64,000 nt of DNA from Rhodanobacter sp. L36 (lineage in GTDB: Bacteria > Pseudomonadota > Gammaproteobacteria > Xanthomonadales > Rhodanobacteraceae). This document shows, in pieces, positions 1 through 8,649 of the stretch. The DNA lies in contig NZ_LMUV01000011.1 in the NCBI RefSeq assembly GCF_009765755.1, positions 329,964 through 393,963 of the forward strand, written 5' to 3'. Made by a program: the position numbers and the translations under genes. Numbering within the stretch: the first letter of the stretch is position 1; every line of letters begins with the position of its first letter. The notes under the pieces were generated by a model that saw only the letters and a list, made by a program, of their open reading frames with translations, ran no database searches and was not told the origin of the DNA.

Positions 1-136
1 CGTTTCGGAAGGGATGTTGCAGTCATGAACTTGCGTCTCGTGGCTCATGCCGCAGGACAACACGCGGTGTGCTGCGGCGAACGATAGGTATGCGGAGATG
101 TTGCGAGCGGCGCGCTGCGACGCCGCTGCCGGGAAA

Positions 137-637
137 TCAGCCGGATTTCTTGCCGCGACCGCTGGCGGTCGACGTCGGGGTCGGAATCACCTGCGCGGCG
201 GTATCGATGATGCCGCGTTGCATGGCCTTGAAGGCAGCCATGTTGCGCTCGGTCAAATCGTTCAGCGTGTTCCAGGGCGTTTGGCCCATCAAGCTGTTGA
301 GCTGGCTGCGGAACTGCGTCTGCTGATCCAGGAACACCTGCAGGCTGCGCTCCAGGTATGGCCCCATGAAGCCCTGCAGCGAATCGCCATAGAACCGGAT
401 GATCTGGCTGAGCAACTGCGGCGACAGCATCGGCTGTCCCTTGTCTTCGTGCTCGGAGATGATCTGCAGCAAGACCGAACGGGTCAGGTCTTCACCGCTC
501 TTGGCGTCGCGGACTTCGAAATTCTCGTTGTCCAGGACCAGTTGCCGGACTTCTTCCAGCGTGATGTAGCTGGAGATTTCCGTATCGTAGAGACGACGGT
601 TCGGATACTTCTTGATGGTGCGTTTAGTCTGTGCCAT
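137..637 (-). CDS. phaR: PhaR, polyhydroxyalkanoate synthesis repressor
   Basis: A 166-residue regulator of polyhydroxyalkanoate (PHA) storage. In characterised relatives PhaR binds DNA and the polymer and represses phasin and PHA genes. The N-terminal DNA-binding domain is unmistakable: KKYPNRRLYDTE near residue 10 and YITLEEVRQLV after it, followed by the PHB_acc region containing LQIISEHE and FYGDSLQ. The C-terminus is a low-complexity Thr/Ser/Gly/Lys tail. I start at the ATG giving MAQTKRT, because the 15 residues upstream lack family character. No PHA synthase or phasin gene is in the window. Confidence 0.93.
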   Translation of the reverse strand: MAQTKRTIKKYPNRRLYDTEISSYITLEEVRQLVLDNENFEVRDAKSGEDLTRSVLLQIISEHEDKGQPMLSPQLLSQIIRFYGDSLQGFMGPYLERSLQVFLDQQTQFRSQLNSLMGQTPWNTLNDLTERNMAAFKAMQRGIIDTAAQVIPTPTSTASGRGKKSG

Positions 638-687
638 GCGGCGCACGCTAACAGAAGATATTGCGCCGCACCAGTCGCGCAAGGCCG

Positions 688-718
688 GAATTGCTGCAAC
701 CGCTCAGCGCAGCAATTC
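688..718. repeat. Inverted repeat after the emrB stop codon
   Basis: A perfect 9-bp inverted repeat (GAATTGCTG at 688-696, CAGCAATTC at 710-718) with a 13-nt spacer, abutting the emrB stop at 719. It could form an RNA hairpin ending the pump operon. No T-run follows on either strand, so it is not a classical intrinsic terminator; it may protect the 3' end. Confidence 0.5.
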
Positions 719-2287
719 TCAGTGGCCCGCTGCGCCGCCAGCGCTGCCAAACGGCGGTCGAGCGAACCAGAGCACAGGAATCAGAAGCACGAACAAGACT
801 GCGCAGCCCAGGAATACATCGTTTACCGCCAGCGTCAACGCCTCACGCGTCAGCAGCTGATCGATCAGGGCAAGGCTGCGCTGATGCGAAAATCCCGCGT
901 GCGAAAGTTGCTGCAGAAAACTGGTAGTGGCCGGGTGGGCGAGCGTGACGTTTTCGGTCAGCGTCGCGTGATGCTCTTCACCTCGATGCTGCCACAGCGT
1001 CACCGTGATCGCCGTGGACATGCTTGAGCCCATCGTGCGGAAAAAATTGGATAGCCCCGAGGCGCTGGCAATTTCCGACGCCGGCAATCCGGAAAGGTAG
1101 ATCTGGTTCAACGGAATGAAGAAGCACGGAATCGCCAGGCCCATGACGAAGCGCGGCAGGATCAGGCTGGAGAACGACGCCGAACTGTCGAACGTGGAAA
1201 ACCAGTACGCGGTGCCGGCGAACACCACGAAGGCAAACGTCACCACGGCGCGCAAATCCAGCTTGCCTATGTTGCGGCCAAGGATCGGCGCTATGAGAAA
1301 TGCGAGCACGCCTACGGGCGCGGTTGCCAGGCCGGCCGATGTCGCGGTGTAGCCCAGCGTGGTCTGCAGCCACAACGGAAACACCACGTTGATACCGAAG
1401 AACGCGAACATGCCCAGCGACAGCGAGATCACCCCGACGGTGAAATTACGCTCCTTGAACAGCGAGAGATCGACCACGGGATGTTTTGCGTACAGCTCCC
1501 ACACCACCAGAAACGTAAGGCACAAGGCTGCGACGATGCCGAGCGTGGTGATCATCGGCGAGGCGAACCAGTCGTTATCGTTGCCGTTGTCGAGCATGAA
1601 TTGCAGCGCCCCGACGCCGGCGACCAGTAGCACCAGACCGATCACGTCGATCGGCGACTGGAAGATTTTCGTCTCGCGTTTGCGCAGCAGCGACCAGGTG
1701 ATGACGGCAGCCGCGAGGCCGACCGGAAGGTTGATGTAGAAGATCCACGGCCACGAGAAATTGTCGGTAATCCAGCCGCCGAGGATCGGGCCGAAAATCG
1801 GCGCGACCACGACGGTCATCGCCCACAAGGCGAGCGCGATGCCCTGTTTCTCCTTCGGATAACTCGACAGCAGCAAGGTCAGCGACAGCGCCACCATCGG
1901 ACCAGAGCCCGCGCCTTGCATCAGCCGGCAGAGCACCAGCATCGGCATCGAGGTCGCCAGGCCGCACAGCATCGAAAACACCACGAACAGCAACACGGAT
2001 ACGACGAACGTCTTGACCTCGCCGAAGCGTTTGGCGATCCATCCGGTCAGCGGCTGCATGATCGCGCTGGCGAGTGCATACGAACTGATCGTCCACGTGC
2101 CCTCGCTCGGGCTCACGCCAAGGCTGCCGGCAATGTGCGGCACGGCGACGTTGACGATCGTCATGTCCAGCACTTCCATGAAGGTGCTGAATGCAACGGC
2201 GATTGTCAGCAGCGCGAGCGGTGCGCCATGCAGAGGCTCGCGCTTCGACGCTTCATCGGTGTGGGCGTCGCTGGGCTTGTCGGCCAT
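719..2287 (-). CDS. emrB: EmrB/QacA-type MFS drug exporter (DHA2 family)
   Basis: A 522-residue inner-membrane proton/drug antiporter of the 14-TM DHA2 group, the motor of a tripartite efflux pump. The opening LDMTIVNVAVPHIAG is the family motif in TM1 with its conserved Asp. GWIAKRFGEVK is the loop 2-3 motif A, and GPILGGWITD matches motif C of exporters. Length is normal for EmrB. It lies 8 bp downstream of emrA and is the last gene of the marR-nodT-emrA-emrB operon. The substrate cannot be read from the sequence; known homologues export hydrophobic drugs, uncouplers or fatty acids. Confidence 0.93.
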   Translation of the reverse strand: MADKPSDAHTDEASKREPLHGAPLALLTIAVAFSTFMEVLDMTIVNVAVPHIAGSLGVSPSEGTWTISSYALASAIMQPLTGWIAKRFGEVKTFVVSVLLFVVFSMLCGLATSMPMLVLCRLMQGAGSGPMVALSLTLLLSSYPKEKQGIALALWAMTVVVAPIFGPILGGWITDNFSWPWIFYINLPVGLAAAVITWSLLRKRETKIFQSPIDVIGLVLLVAGVGALQFMLDNGNDNDWFASPMITTLGIVAALCLTFLVVWELYAKHPVVDLSLFKERNFTVGVISLSLGMFAFFGINVVFPLWLQTTLGYTATSAGLATAPVGVLAFLIAPILGRNIGKLDLRAVVTFAFVVFAGTAYWFSTFDSSASFSSLILPRFVMGLAIPCFFIPLNQIYLSGLPASEIASASGLSNFFRTMGSSMSTAITVTLWQHRGEEHHATLTENVTLAHPATTSFLQQLSHAGFSHQRSLALIDQLLTREALTLAVNDVFLGCAVLFVLLIPVLWFARPPFGSAGGAAGH

Positions 2288-2295
2288 GGCGTGCT

Positions 2296-3531
2296 TCAGT
2301 CCGCGGACGAGGCGAGGTTGGCGCGAATGATCCGTTCGGCTTCCGCGTCGGCCTTGCTCGTCATCTGGTCGTAGACGGTCGTCTGCACCACCGGTTGCTG
2401 CGCCGGCACGGTGGTCAGCACCGCGCCTTTGTCATCCCCGATATCCACGGTGACGTCGGTGGACAGGCCGATGCGCAACGGGTGTTTGTCCAGTTCGTTG
2501 TCGTCCAGGGAAATGCGCACCGGCACGCGCTGCACGACCTTGATCCAGTTGCCGGTCGCATTCTGCGCGGGCAGCAGTGAGAACACGCTGCCGGTTCCAG
2601 CGCCGATGCCGAGCACCTTGCCGTGGTAATCCGCATCGCCGCCGTAGAGATCCGATTCAATCTTTGCTGGCTGGCCGATGCGGATATGGCGTAACTGGCT
2701 TTCCTTGAAGTTGGCCTCGATCCACAGGCCATGCAGTGGAATCACCGTCATCAATTGCTGGCCCGGTTGCACGCTATTGCCGAGCTGCACGCTGCGCTGG
2801 GCCACGTAGCCGGACACCGGCGCGTAGATGGCGTTGCGTTGTGCAGCCACCCACGCAGCGCGGAAGTTGGCGCGTGCCTGCAACACCTTCGGGTTCTGCG
2901 CGACGTCAATGCCTTCGATCGATGCATGCGCGGCATCAGCCTGGGCTTGTGCAGCTGCCACGGCAGCGCGTGCCTGCGCCACTCCATCACGCAGGTGCTG
3001 CACGATCTCCGGCGATTCGGCGCGCGCGGCAAGCAGCGGCAAATGGCGTTTCAGATCGCCCTCCACCTTGGCCAGATCGAGCTTGCTTGAGGTCACCTGC
3101 GCATCGGCGCCACCGGCCGAACTGGTCTGCTGGCGCACGCCGCGAACCGCGTCGGCCAGCGCGCTGCGCGCCTGTTCCATGCGCACGTCGGCGTCGGTGC
3201 CGTCGAGTTTCACCAGCACCTGGCCGGCTTCCACGCGCTGCGTGTCGTCGGCGAGGATCGCCACCACCGTCCCGGGCACCTGCGCGGATATCGCTACCTG
3301 ATTGCCGCCGACATACGCGTTGTCCGTCTTCTCGCGCTTCGAAAATACGAACAGTTCGAGCAACAGCCAGATCAAGCCAGCCAGAACGAACACGCTTGCC
3401 ACGATGATGAGCGCGCGTCGCCGCTTGGCCGGATCCTTCGCGGCCATGCCACTGTCGTTTGCCTTGTCGTTCGGCTTGCCGTCGCCGGCCTTTTCTTTGT
3501 CTTGCGACGTGTCGGACTCAGTGGCGCTCAT
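2296..3531 (-). CDS. emrA: EmrA-type membrane fusion protein (HlyD family)
   Basis: A 411-residue periplasmic adaptor linking the EmrB-like pump to the outer-membrane channel. It has a charged cytoplasmic N-terminus, one TM helix near residues 40-60 (LIIVASVFVLAGLIWLLLEL), the lipoyl half-motif AQVPGTVVAILADDTQRVEAGQ, a long Ala/Gln-rich hairpin, and the returning lipoyl half with APVSGYVAQRSVQLGN. The ATG at 3531 has a GGAG box 9 nt upstream and overlaps the end of the nodT-type gene by 14 bp, indicating translational coupling. A longer reading to 3582 exists but has no family similarity. Confidence 0.93.
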   Translation of the reverse strand: MSATESDTSQDKEKAGDGKPNDKANDSGMAAKDPAKRRRALIIVASVFVLAGLIWLLLELFVFSKREKTDNAYVGGNQVAISAQVPGTVVAILADDTQRVEAGQVLVKLDGTDADVRMEQARSALADAVRGVRQQTSSAGGADAQVTSSKLDLAKVEGDLKRHLPLLAARAESPEIVQHLRDGVAQARAAVAAAQAQADAAHASIEGIDVAQNPKVLQARANFRAAWVAAQRNAIYAPVSGYVAQRSVQLGNSVQPGQQLMTVIPLHGLWIEANFKESQLRHIRIGQPAKIESDLYGGDADYHGKVLGIGAGTGSVFSLLPAQNATGNWIKVVQRVPVRISLDDNELDKHPLRIGLSTDVTVDIGDDKGAVLTTVPAQQPVVQTTVYDQMTSKADAEAERIIRANLASSAD

Positions 3532-5011
3532 GATCGGCGGCTCCGGCGGAAGGTGAGGAAATGGACGAGGTCGACGGCGCATCGCTGCGATATCCGCCGC
3601 CGAGCGCCTTGATCAGGGTGAGGTCGGTGCTCAAAGCTTCTGCCTGCAACTGGGCGGCGGCATCGCGCTGCTGCAGCAACGCAGCTGCGGCAGCGAGACG
3701 TTCGCGGTCGTCGCGTACGCCCTGGCGGGCGCGAGCCTGCGCCGTGGAGAGCAGCTGCATATCGGCGTCGAGTTGTGCGCGTTGCTGGTCGTGACGATCG
3801 GCCAGTTGCTCTGCGCTGAGCGCCTGCGTTGCCACGTCGCGCGCAGCCGTCAGCACAGTGCTGTTGTATTGCGCAACGGCGGCATCGAGCTGCGATTTGC
3901 TCAGCCCGTAATTCGCCTGAAGCTGGCCGCCTTCGAAGATCGGCAGATGCAGCGCCGGCGTCAGCCCGAACACGCGACTGCCGGCGGTGAGCAGCTTGCT
4001 CATGTCGATACTGGACAATCCCGCCATCGCCGAAATGTCGACATCAGGGAAGAATTCGGCGCGCGCCGCATCGGTTTTCTTCAGCGCCGACTCGACCTGC
4101 CAGCGACTGGCGGCGATATCCGGACGGCGCGCGATCAGGTCGAGTCGCGCATTGGCGGGAATGCCGCGTTGCACGCTCGGTAGCGGTCGTGGCTGGAGAG
4201 ACGGCAGTTCTGCCGGCGATACGCCAAGGAGCGATGCGAGTATTACGCGACGGATCTTTGCGGAGCCATCAAGGGCAACGCGCATCTCGCGCACTTGCGC
4301 CAGTTGTGCCTTCGCCGTCTCCACGCTATCGGGCAGATCGACGCCGTGCTTTACGCGCAGCTCGGCGATGTTCAACAGATGTTGTTGCGTGGCGAGCAAC
4401 TGATCGGCCAGTTGCAGCCGTGCCTGATCGGCCTGCCAGCCGAAGTAGGTATCGGCGACGGAATACTGCAGCGCAAGTGCGGCAGCACTGCGCTCGGCTT
4501 GCGCCGCATGTGCCTGGTCGAGCGCGGCCTCCACCGACGCACGCTTCTTGCCCCACCAGTCGAAATCGTATTGAAGTTGCACGCCAAGATCGGCCTGGTT
4601 GTACCAGGTAAAGCCGAGGAACTGGCTCGGGATCAAGCCGTGTTCGCTCATGCGCTGGCGCGCGAATTGCGCGCTGCCATCGATCGTCAGGCCCATCTGC
4701 GCCGCCGCAAGCCGCGCGGACTGTTCAGCGCTGCGCACGCGACTTTGCGCCAGCACCAAATCCGGCGCGTGCTGCATGGCACGATCGACGAGATCGTCAA
4801 GTTGCGGATCGCCATATCCGCGCCACCACTGCGCATCCGGCCACTGATCGCGCGTTGGAGCCTGCAAGCCTGCGAGCGGCACGTCGTCGCGCAATGCAGG
4901 ATGTTCGAGCTTCGCCGGCGCACTCGCGCAGGCGACAAGTGCAAGCATCATCGCCGCCATCAGCATGGTGCGACCGCGGAGCAGGGCGCGCTTCATCGGA
5001 GCCTCGTTCAT
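3518..5011 (-). CDS. NodT-family outer-membrane efflux lipoprotein
   Basis: A 497-residue TolC-like outer-membrane factor completing the tripartite pump. The signal peptide ends in a lipobox (LALVAC, Cys about residue 28), so it is a lipoprotein as in the NodT/OprM group. Two repeated outer-membrane efflux domains are visible, with AQWWRGYGDPQLDDLVDRA near the start, a long Gln/Ala-rich helical part, and ARRPDIAASRWQVESA in the second half. The start overlaps the marR stop by 4 bp. The order regulator-OMF-MFP-MFS resembles emr operons of Burkholderia and xanthomonads. Confidence 0.92.
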   Translation of the reverse strand: MNEAPMKRALLRGRTMLMAAMMLALVACASAPAKLEHPALRDDVPLAGLQAPTRDQWPDAQWWRGYGDPQLDDLVDRAMQHAPDLVLAQSRVRSAEQSARLAAAQMGLTIDGSAQFARQRMSEHGLIPSQFLGFTWYNQADLGVQLQYDFDWWGKKRASVEAALDQAHAAQAERSAAALALQYSVADTYFGWQADQARLQLADQLLATQQHLLNIAELRVKHGVDLPDSVETAKAQLAQVREMRVALDGSAKIRRVILASLLGVSPAELPSLQPRPLPSVQRGIPANARLDLIARRPDIAASRWQVESALKKTDAARAEFFPDVDISAMAGLSSIDMSKLLTAGSRVFGLTPALHLPIFEGGQLQANYGLSKSQLDAAVAQYNSTVLTAARDVATQALSAEQLADRHDQQRAQLDADMQLLSTAQARARQGVRDDRERLAAAAALLQQRDAAAQLQAEALSTDLTLIKALGGGYRSDAPSTSSISSPSAGAADHERH

Positions 5012-5532
5012 GGATGGATGGACTCGTTGAGTTGATCGAGATTCCGCGCGAGCTTCCGTAGCAACCGATCGAGCTGGCGCTTATCGGCAACGCTGAAGCC
5101 GGCGAACATGACGGCGACGCGGGGAAACATCGGCGGCAACATTTTCTGCACGAAACGCTTGCCGGCCGCGGTGATGCGGATCTCGACACGCCGGCGATCT
5201 TCTGTGCTTGCGCCACGGGTAATCAGTCCGCGCTTGACCAGCGCGTTGGCGATGCGCGTCATGTTGGTCGCGCCCTGCGTGGCGTACTCGCATAGCTCAC
5301 CTGGCGTCGAGCTGCCATCCGGACGGCTATAGAGAATCATCAACGTGAGGAATTCGCTGTGGTTGAGCTTGTGCGGCTTGAGCTTGAATTCGAGCTCTTC
5401 CTCGAGGCTGGTGCCGACCATCAGCATGAGTCGGCACAGCCTGGCCTCGGGTGCCGGCATCTCCGGAATGATCTGACTCACCCGGCCGATGCCTTCGTCC
5501 ATCATCTCGATACAGCTGGTCAGTTGCGCCAT
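5008..5532 (-). CDS. MarR-family repressor of the pump operon
   Basis: A 174-residue winged-helix regulator. The core runs from about residue 55 to 140: NHSEFLTLMILYSRPDGS, then TPGELCEYATQGATNMTRIANALVKRGLI (recognition helix) and the wing STEDRRRVEIRITAAG, whose DRR motif is a MarR signature. It is the first gene of the operon and overlaps the next gene by ATGA. Such repressors (EmrR/MprA, FarR) usually bind their own promoter and release on binding a phenolic or amphipathic ligand; a palindrome just upstream fits autoregulation. The ligand is unknown. Confidence 0.9.
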   Translation of the reverse strand: MAQLTSCIEMMDEGIGRVSQIIPEMPAPEARLCRLMLMVGTSLEEELEFKLKPHKLNHSEFLTLMILYSRPDGSSTPGELCEYATQGATNMTRIANALVKRGLITRGASTEDRRRVEIRITAAGKRFVQKMLPPMFPRVAVMFAGFSVADKRQLDRLLRKLARNLDQLNESIHP

Positions 5533-5544
5533 TTCACTGATTCA

Positions 5545-5562
5545 TATTTCACTGGTGAAGTA
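5545..5562. promoter_or_regulatory. Candidate MarR-type operator
   Basis: An 18-bp imperfect palindrome, TATTTCACTGGTGAAGTA, with 8 of 9 positions symmetric, centred about 20 bp upstream of the marR-family start codon. Its core is TTCAC-2-GTGAA. Size and place match MarR-family operators. I infer autorepression of the pump operon. A promoter -10/-35 could not be assigned with confidence. Confidence 0.6.
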
Positions 5563-5613
5563 AAATAGCAGCGCGGCATCGCCTAAGCAACCGCCTGCGT
5601 TTATTTCATGATT

Positions 5614-6402
5614 TCAGTGGACGTGACGATCCAGCCCGAACAGGCGCACTGCGTTCGCCGTGGTCACGGTAGCAATCATTGCCTCCGTTTCTCCGCGTAG
5701 CATTGCGATCGTCCGGAGCACTTCGACAATACGCGCGGGCTCGTTGCGTTTCCCGCGGTGTAAAGAATCCGGCTGATCGGGGGCATCGCTTTCAAGCAGC
5801 AGGAATTCGAGTGGCATGTTCGTCACGATGCGACGAAGGCGTTGCGCCCTCTCGTAGGTGACAGGACCGCCGATGCCGATGAGGAAGCCCATTTTCCACA
5901 GCTGTTCCGCCTGTTGTTCGCTGCCGGAAAAACTGTGCACGACGCCCCGGAGATCACCGCTTCGACGCAAGGTGAGGATGACCTGATCCATCGCGCCGCG
6001 TGCGTGCACGATAACGGGAAGCCCGCGTTCGACCGCGAGGTCAAGTTGACGCTGGAAATATTGCTGCTGAAGCTGCCGGTCGAGGCCGTCGATGTGGAAA
6101 TCCAGACCGATTTCTCCTATCGCGACTGCATGGCCATCGTCGAGCCAGGTCGCCAGCGCGTCCGCATGTTCAGGCGCGTGGTTTGCAAGGAACATCGGAT
6201 GCAGGCCGAACGCCGCATGCAGGCGATTGTGATGGGCGCACAACTCGCGGATACGCGACCAGCTTTCCATGTCGACGGCTGGTATCACCATGGTGTCGAC
6301 GCCCGCGTTACTCGCGCAATCGATCACTGCATCGCGATCGTCGTCGAATGCGTCATCGTCGAGGTGGACGTGACTATCGATCAGTCTGAGCATGTTTCGC
6401 AT
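5614..6402 (-). CDS. TatD-family metal-dependent deoxyribonuclease
   Basis: A 262-residue TIM-barrel hydrolase of the TatD family, which in characterised members acts as a 3'-5' exonuclease on DNA or RNA. Metal ligands are visible in order: DSHVHL near the N-terminus, GEIGLDFH, VHARG, HSFSGS and LESDAPDQ. Length is typical (about 260). Two starts are possible, at 6402 and at 6393 (MLRLIDSHVHL); neither has a strong ribosome site. The gene is monocistronic, between the marR operon and the divergent glycine-zipper genes. Confidence 0.9.
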   Translation of the reverse strand: MRNMLRLIDSHVHLDDDAFDDDRDAVIDCASNAGVDTMVIPAVDMESWSRIRELCAHHNRLHAAFGLHPMFLANHAPEHADALATWLDDGHAVAIGEIGLDFHIDGLDRQLQQQYFQRQLDLAVERGLPVIVHARGAMDQVILTLRRSGDLRGVVHSFSGSEQQAEQLWKMGFLIGIGGPVTYERAQRLRRIVTNMPLEFLLLESDAPDQPDSLHRGKRNEPARIVEVLRTIAMLRGETEAMIATVTTANAVRLFGLDRHVH

Positions 6403-6564
6403 CTCGCAGGAAAAACCAATTGCACGACGTCATGCGCATGTGAAGACGACGTCACGATGGCGAGCTAAGTCCGATTCAGTCGTATAACAGTTCAATGGCT
6501 CGCAGGTATTTGCGTCGAGGCCATCATGCCATCGACGGGTGGATCAACAAATGAGGAAACAATC

Positions 6565-7158
6565 ATGACGCGATTGGCGATCAGTGCAGCCCACATCATG
6601 ATGACGGCGACTTTTGCAGTTGTGATTGCGGGCTGCAATCGCGTTGCGGATACCGGAACCACGCAAGGTGCTTCGGCGATGTCGTCGGCTGCAGCCACCA
6701 CAAGCAACGGCGATACGGTGAAGTATGCCAAGGTTGTTAGCGTTGATCCTGTGCGTGATCCAGGCGGTCCGCACCAGGTTTGTCGCGACGAAACAGTTAC
6801 CCGTACATTGCCGCCAAGGGATGAGCATCGCGTGCTGGGTACGGCCATCGGTGCGGTCGCCGGAGGCTTGCTCGGAAACCAGGTTGGTCACGGGCGTGGC
6901 CGCACGTTGGCGACGGTGGCGGGTGCGGTAGGTGGCGGTTATGCCGGCAACCGCATCCAGGCGAATCGTCAGCATGGGCAAGTGGTGCAGTCGGTGCAGC
7001 ACCGCTGCAGCACGGTCAACGACACGAGCAATCAGATCGTTGGTTACGACGTGCATTATCTCTATAACGGCGTCACCCGCACAGTGCGCATGGACCACGA
7101 TCCAGGCGACCGCGTGCAGATACAGGAAGGCGTCACTGCGGTATCGGATGTCCGTTAG
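6565..7158 (+). CDS. Glycine-zipper 2TM lipoprotein
   Basis: A 197-residue predicted lipoprotein. The signal sequence ends in a lipobox VVIAGC. A glycine-zipper 2TM domain follows in the middle: GTAIGAVAGGLLGNQVGHGRGR, then a second G-rich helix, as in the 17-kDa antigen/SlyB-like family. The C-terminal third (IVGYDVHYLYNGVTRTVRM) is a small beta-rich domain often found in these proteins. The ATG at 6565 is preceded by AGGAAAC. A paralogue follows 33 bp downstream, so the two are probably co-transcribed. The likely role is envelope structure or stress; no enzymatic function is evident. Confidence 0.85.
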   Translation: MTRLAISAAHIMMTATFAVVIAGCNRVADTGTTQGASAMSSAAATTSNGDTVKYAKVVSVDPVRDPGGPHQVCRDETVTRTLPPRDEHRVLGTAIGAVAGGLLGNQVGHGRGRTLATVAGAVGGGYAGNRIQANRQHGQVVQSVQHRCSTVNDTSNQIVGYDVHYLYNGVTRTVRMDHDPGDRVQIQEGVTAVSDVR

Positions 7159-7191
7159 ATCTATTCCATCAACATCAACCAGGAAGCGACC

Positions 7192-7674
7192 ATGAACGCA
7201 TCACTGAGCAAGCTCGTTTTCGCCGCCGTTGTGACCACCGGCCTCGCACTGTCGGGCTGTGTCACCGAGCCGTACGGCAATGGCTACCACCGTGGCTATG
7301 CGGACCAGGGATATCGTCAACGTCCGTATCGTTGCCAGGTGTGCGGCGTGGTGCAGGATGTGCAGCAGGTCTACACCGATCGTGGTAACGGCAATGGCAC
7401 GCTGGGCGCGATCATTGGTGCTGTCGCAGGCGGCGTGCTGGGAAGCACCATCGGCAAGGGTGACGGTCGCACAGCGGCGACAGTGGGTGGTGCCGTGGCG
7501 GGCGGCGTAGTCGGCAACCAGGTTGGTCAGCGAAGCGGTGGCGGTGGAACTGCGTGGCGCATCGTGGTGAGGCTCGATAACGGCCAGTACGCGACGGTGA
7601 CGCAGCGTGACAATCCGGGCGTGCGCAATGGCGATTACGTCGAAGTGCGCGACGGGCAGGTCTACGGTCGCTGA
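7192..7674 (+). CDS. Second glycine-zipper 2TM lipoprotein
   Basis: A 160-residue paralogue of the preceding gene, with lipobox LALSGC and the zipper GAIIGAVAGGVLGSTIGKGDGR followed by AATVGGAVAGGVVGNQVGQ. The first third is rich in Tyr, Gly and Arg (YHRGYADQGYRQRPYRC). The C-terminus (VRLDNGQYATVTQRDNPGVRNGDYVEV) is the conserved surface domain of SlyB/Rick_17kDa-type proteins. It is the last gene of the pair and is followed by a strong terminator. Confidence 0.86.
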   Translation: MNASLSKLVFAAVVTTGLALSGCVTEPYGNGYHRGYADQGYRQRPYRCQVCGVVQDVQQVYTDRGNGNGTLGAIIGAVAGGVLGSTIGKGDGRTAATVGGAVAGGVVGNQVGQRSGGGGTAWRIVVRLDNGQYATVTQRDNPGVRNGDYVEVRDGQVYGR

Positions 7675-7687
7675 TCGAGATGTAAAT

Positions 7688-7741
7688 TTTTTTGGACGTC
7701 CAGACGTCCAAAAGAAAAGGCCCTCGAAAGAGGGCCTTTTT
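7688..7741. terminator. Double hairpin terminator, likely bidirectional
   Basis: Two consecutive hairpins sit between convergent genes. The first is TTTGGACGTC, a CA loop and GACGTCCAAA (about 7691-7712). The second has stem GGCCCTC (7719-7725), a GAAA tetraloop and GAGGGCC (7730-7736), flanked by AAAA and TTTTT. The second is a textbook intrinsic terminator in both directions and would end both the glycine-zipper operon and the convergent hydrolase gene. Confidence 0.9.
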
Positions 7742-7759
7742 GTCGATGTCTGCCGAAAA

Positions 7760-8194
7760 TCAGTTCACGGCGTAGAACGCGTGTTCGCCGATGGTGACAC
7801 GCGGACGGTTGTGCGACCACGCCGGCGCGACTGCAACCGTCGCGAAATGATCCGCGTGCGGCACCAGCATGCGACGCTGCGCCAGCGGCAACTGCCAGTT
7901 CTGAATCGAACGACCTGCAACCATCCACGCCTTGTGAAATGCATCGAGATTGTTGATGTCGAACGAACCGGATGTGGTGGTGGTCGCGAACTGGTGCGGG
8001 GCCGTTACGACTTTGCAGACGGTGGTTCCCCACTGCCCGCGATCGCGACGACGCATGGCCACTTCTGCAACAGCCATCTGGCCGTTCATCGGTTCACTGC
8101 GTGCTTCGAGATAGACGGTGGTGGCCAGGCAAGCCTGGTCCGCGACGGGTTGTGGCATCAATGACGTCAGCCACAACAGCATGGAAAGTTTCAT
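7760..8194 (-). CDS. SleB-type cell wall hydrolase, short
   Basis: A 144-residue secreted protein with a short hydrophobic N-terminus and the Hydrolase_2 (SleB/CwlJ) fold: CLATTVYLEARSEPMNGQMAVAEVAMRR carries the conserved catalytic-type Glu of this family, followed by VCKVVTAPHQFA and AWMVAGRS. Members cleave peptidoglycan. The ATG at 8194 has a GGAGG box 11 nt upstream, so the upstream 36 in-frame codons are excluded. Outside spore formers these proteins are thought to act in wall remodelling. The gene converges on the terminator at 7719-7741. Confidence 0.82.
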   Translation of the reverse strand: MKLSMLLWLTSLMPQPVADQACLATTVYLEARSEPMNGQMAVAEVAMRRRDRGQWGTTVCKVVTAPHQFATTTTSGSFDINNLDAFHKAWMVAGRSIQNWQLPLAQRRMLVPHADHFATVAVAPAWSHNRPRVTIGEHAFYAVN

Positions 8195-8649
8195 TTTTGT
8201 TTCTGCCTCCAACGTGCTGTACGCGCAAAGCAGAGTGCAGCTTTGTGCGCCATTGCGGTGGACGGGCGGGCAGGCCGTTCCACCTGGATCAATCGCCGCC
8301 ACCGAAACGTGTGGTCGGGCGCTTTGCCACGGGATTGTGGCGGTCGACCGGCGATGTCATTGCCGATCGGGGGATTGATGTTGCATAGGTGTCGCACCTG
8401 CCGCGTCGACGGTGCTTCTAAGCAACTGCTCCGCACTCTTACTGTGAGGCGGCGTGCCATCCGGTTTGTTCCCCGGGTCGCGCCGATTCGGATTCATCCG
8501 ATTCGTCGCGTCAATCGACACCCCGTATTCCGGATGTCGCGATATTCGATCGGCGGAGCCTAGTGGTCGCTTTCCACTATGACAAGTGCCAGGGGTCGAG
8601 AGTTCATCCCTCGCTCACATTTCAATTCATGAAAACGGGATGACGTGTT
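8195..8649. other. Intergenic stretch without a recognised gene
   Basis: About 455 bp between the wall hydrolase and ygfZ, both on the minus strand. It must hold the hydrolase promoter. I see no convincing gene, RNA or repeat; a 106-codon open frame on plus has no family features and no good start. Confidence 0.6.

Noticed and set aside
1-136. A gene overlapping the first bases of the window
   Set aside because: Open frames here run antisense into phaR and carry no recognisable protein; nothing can be supported in this short stretch.
8243-8563. A 106-codon gene in the gap before ygfZ
   Set aside because: No ribosome site, no motif, Arg/His-rich translation; treated as non-coding.
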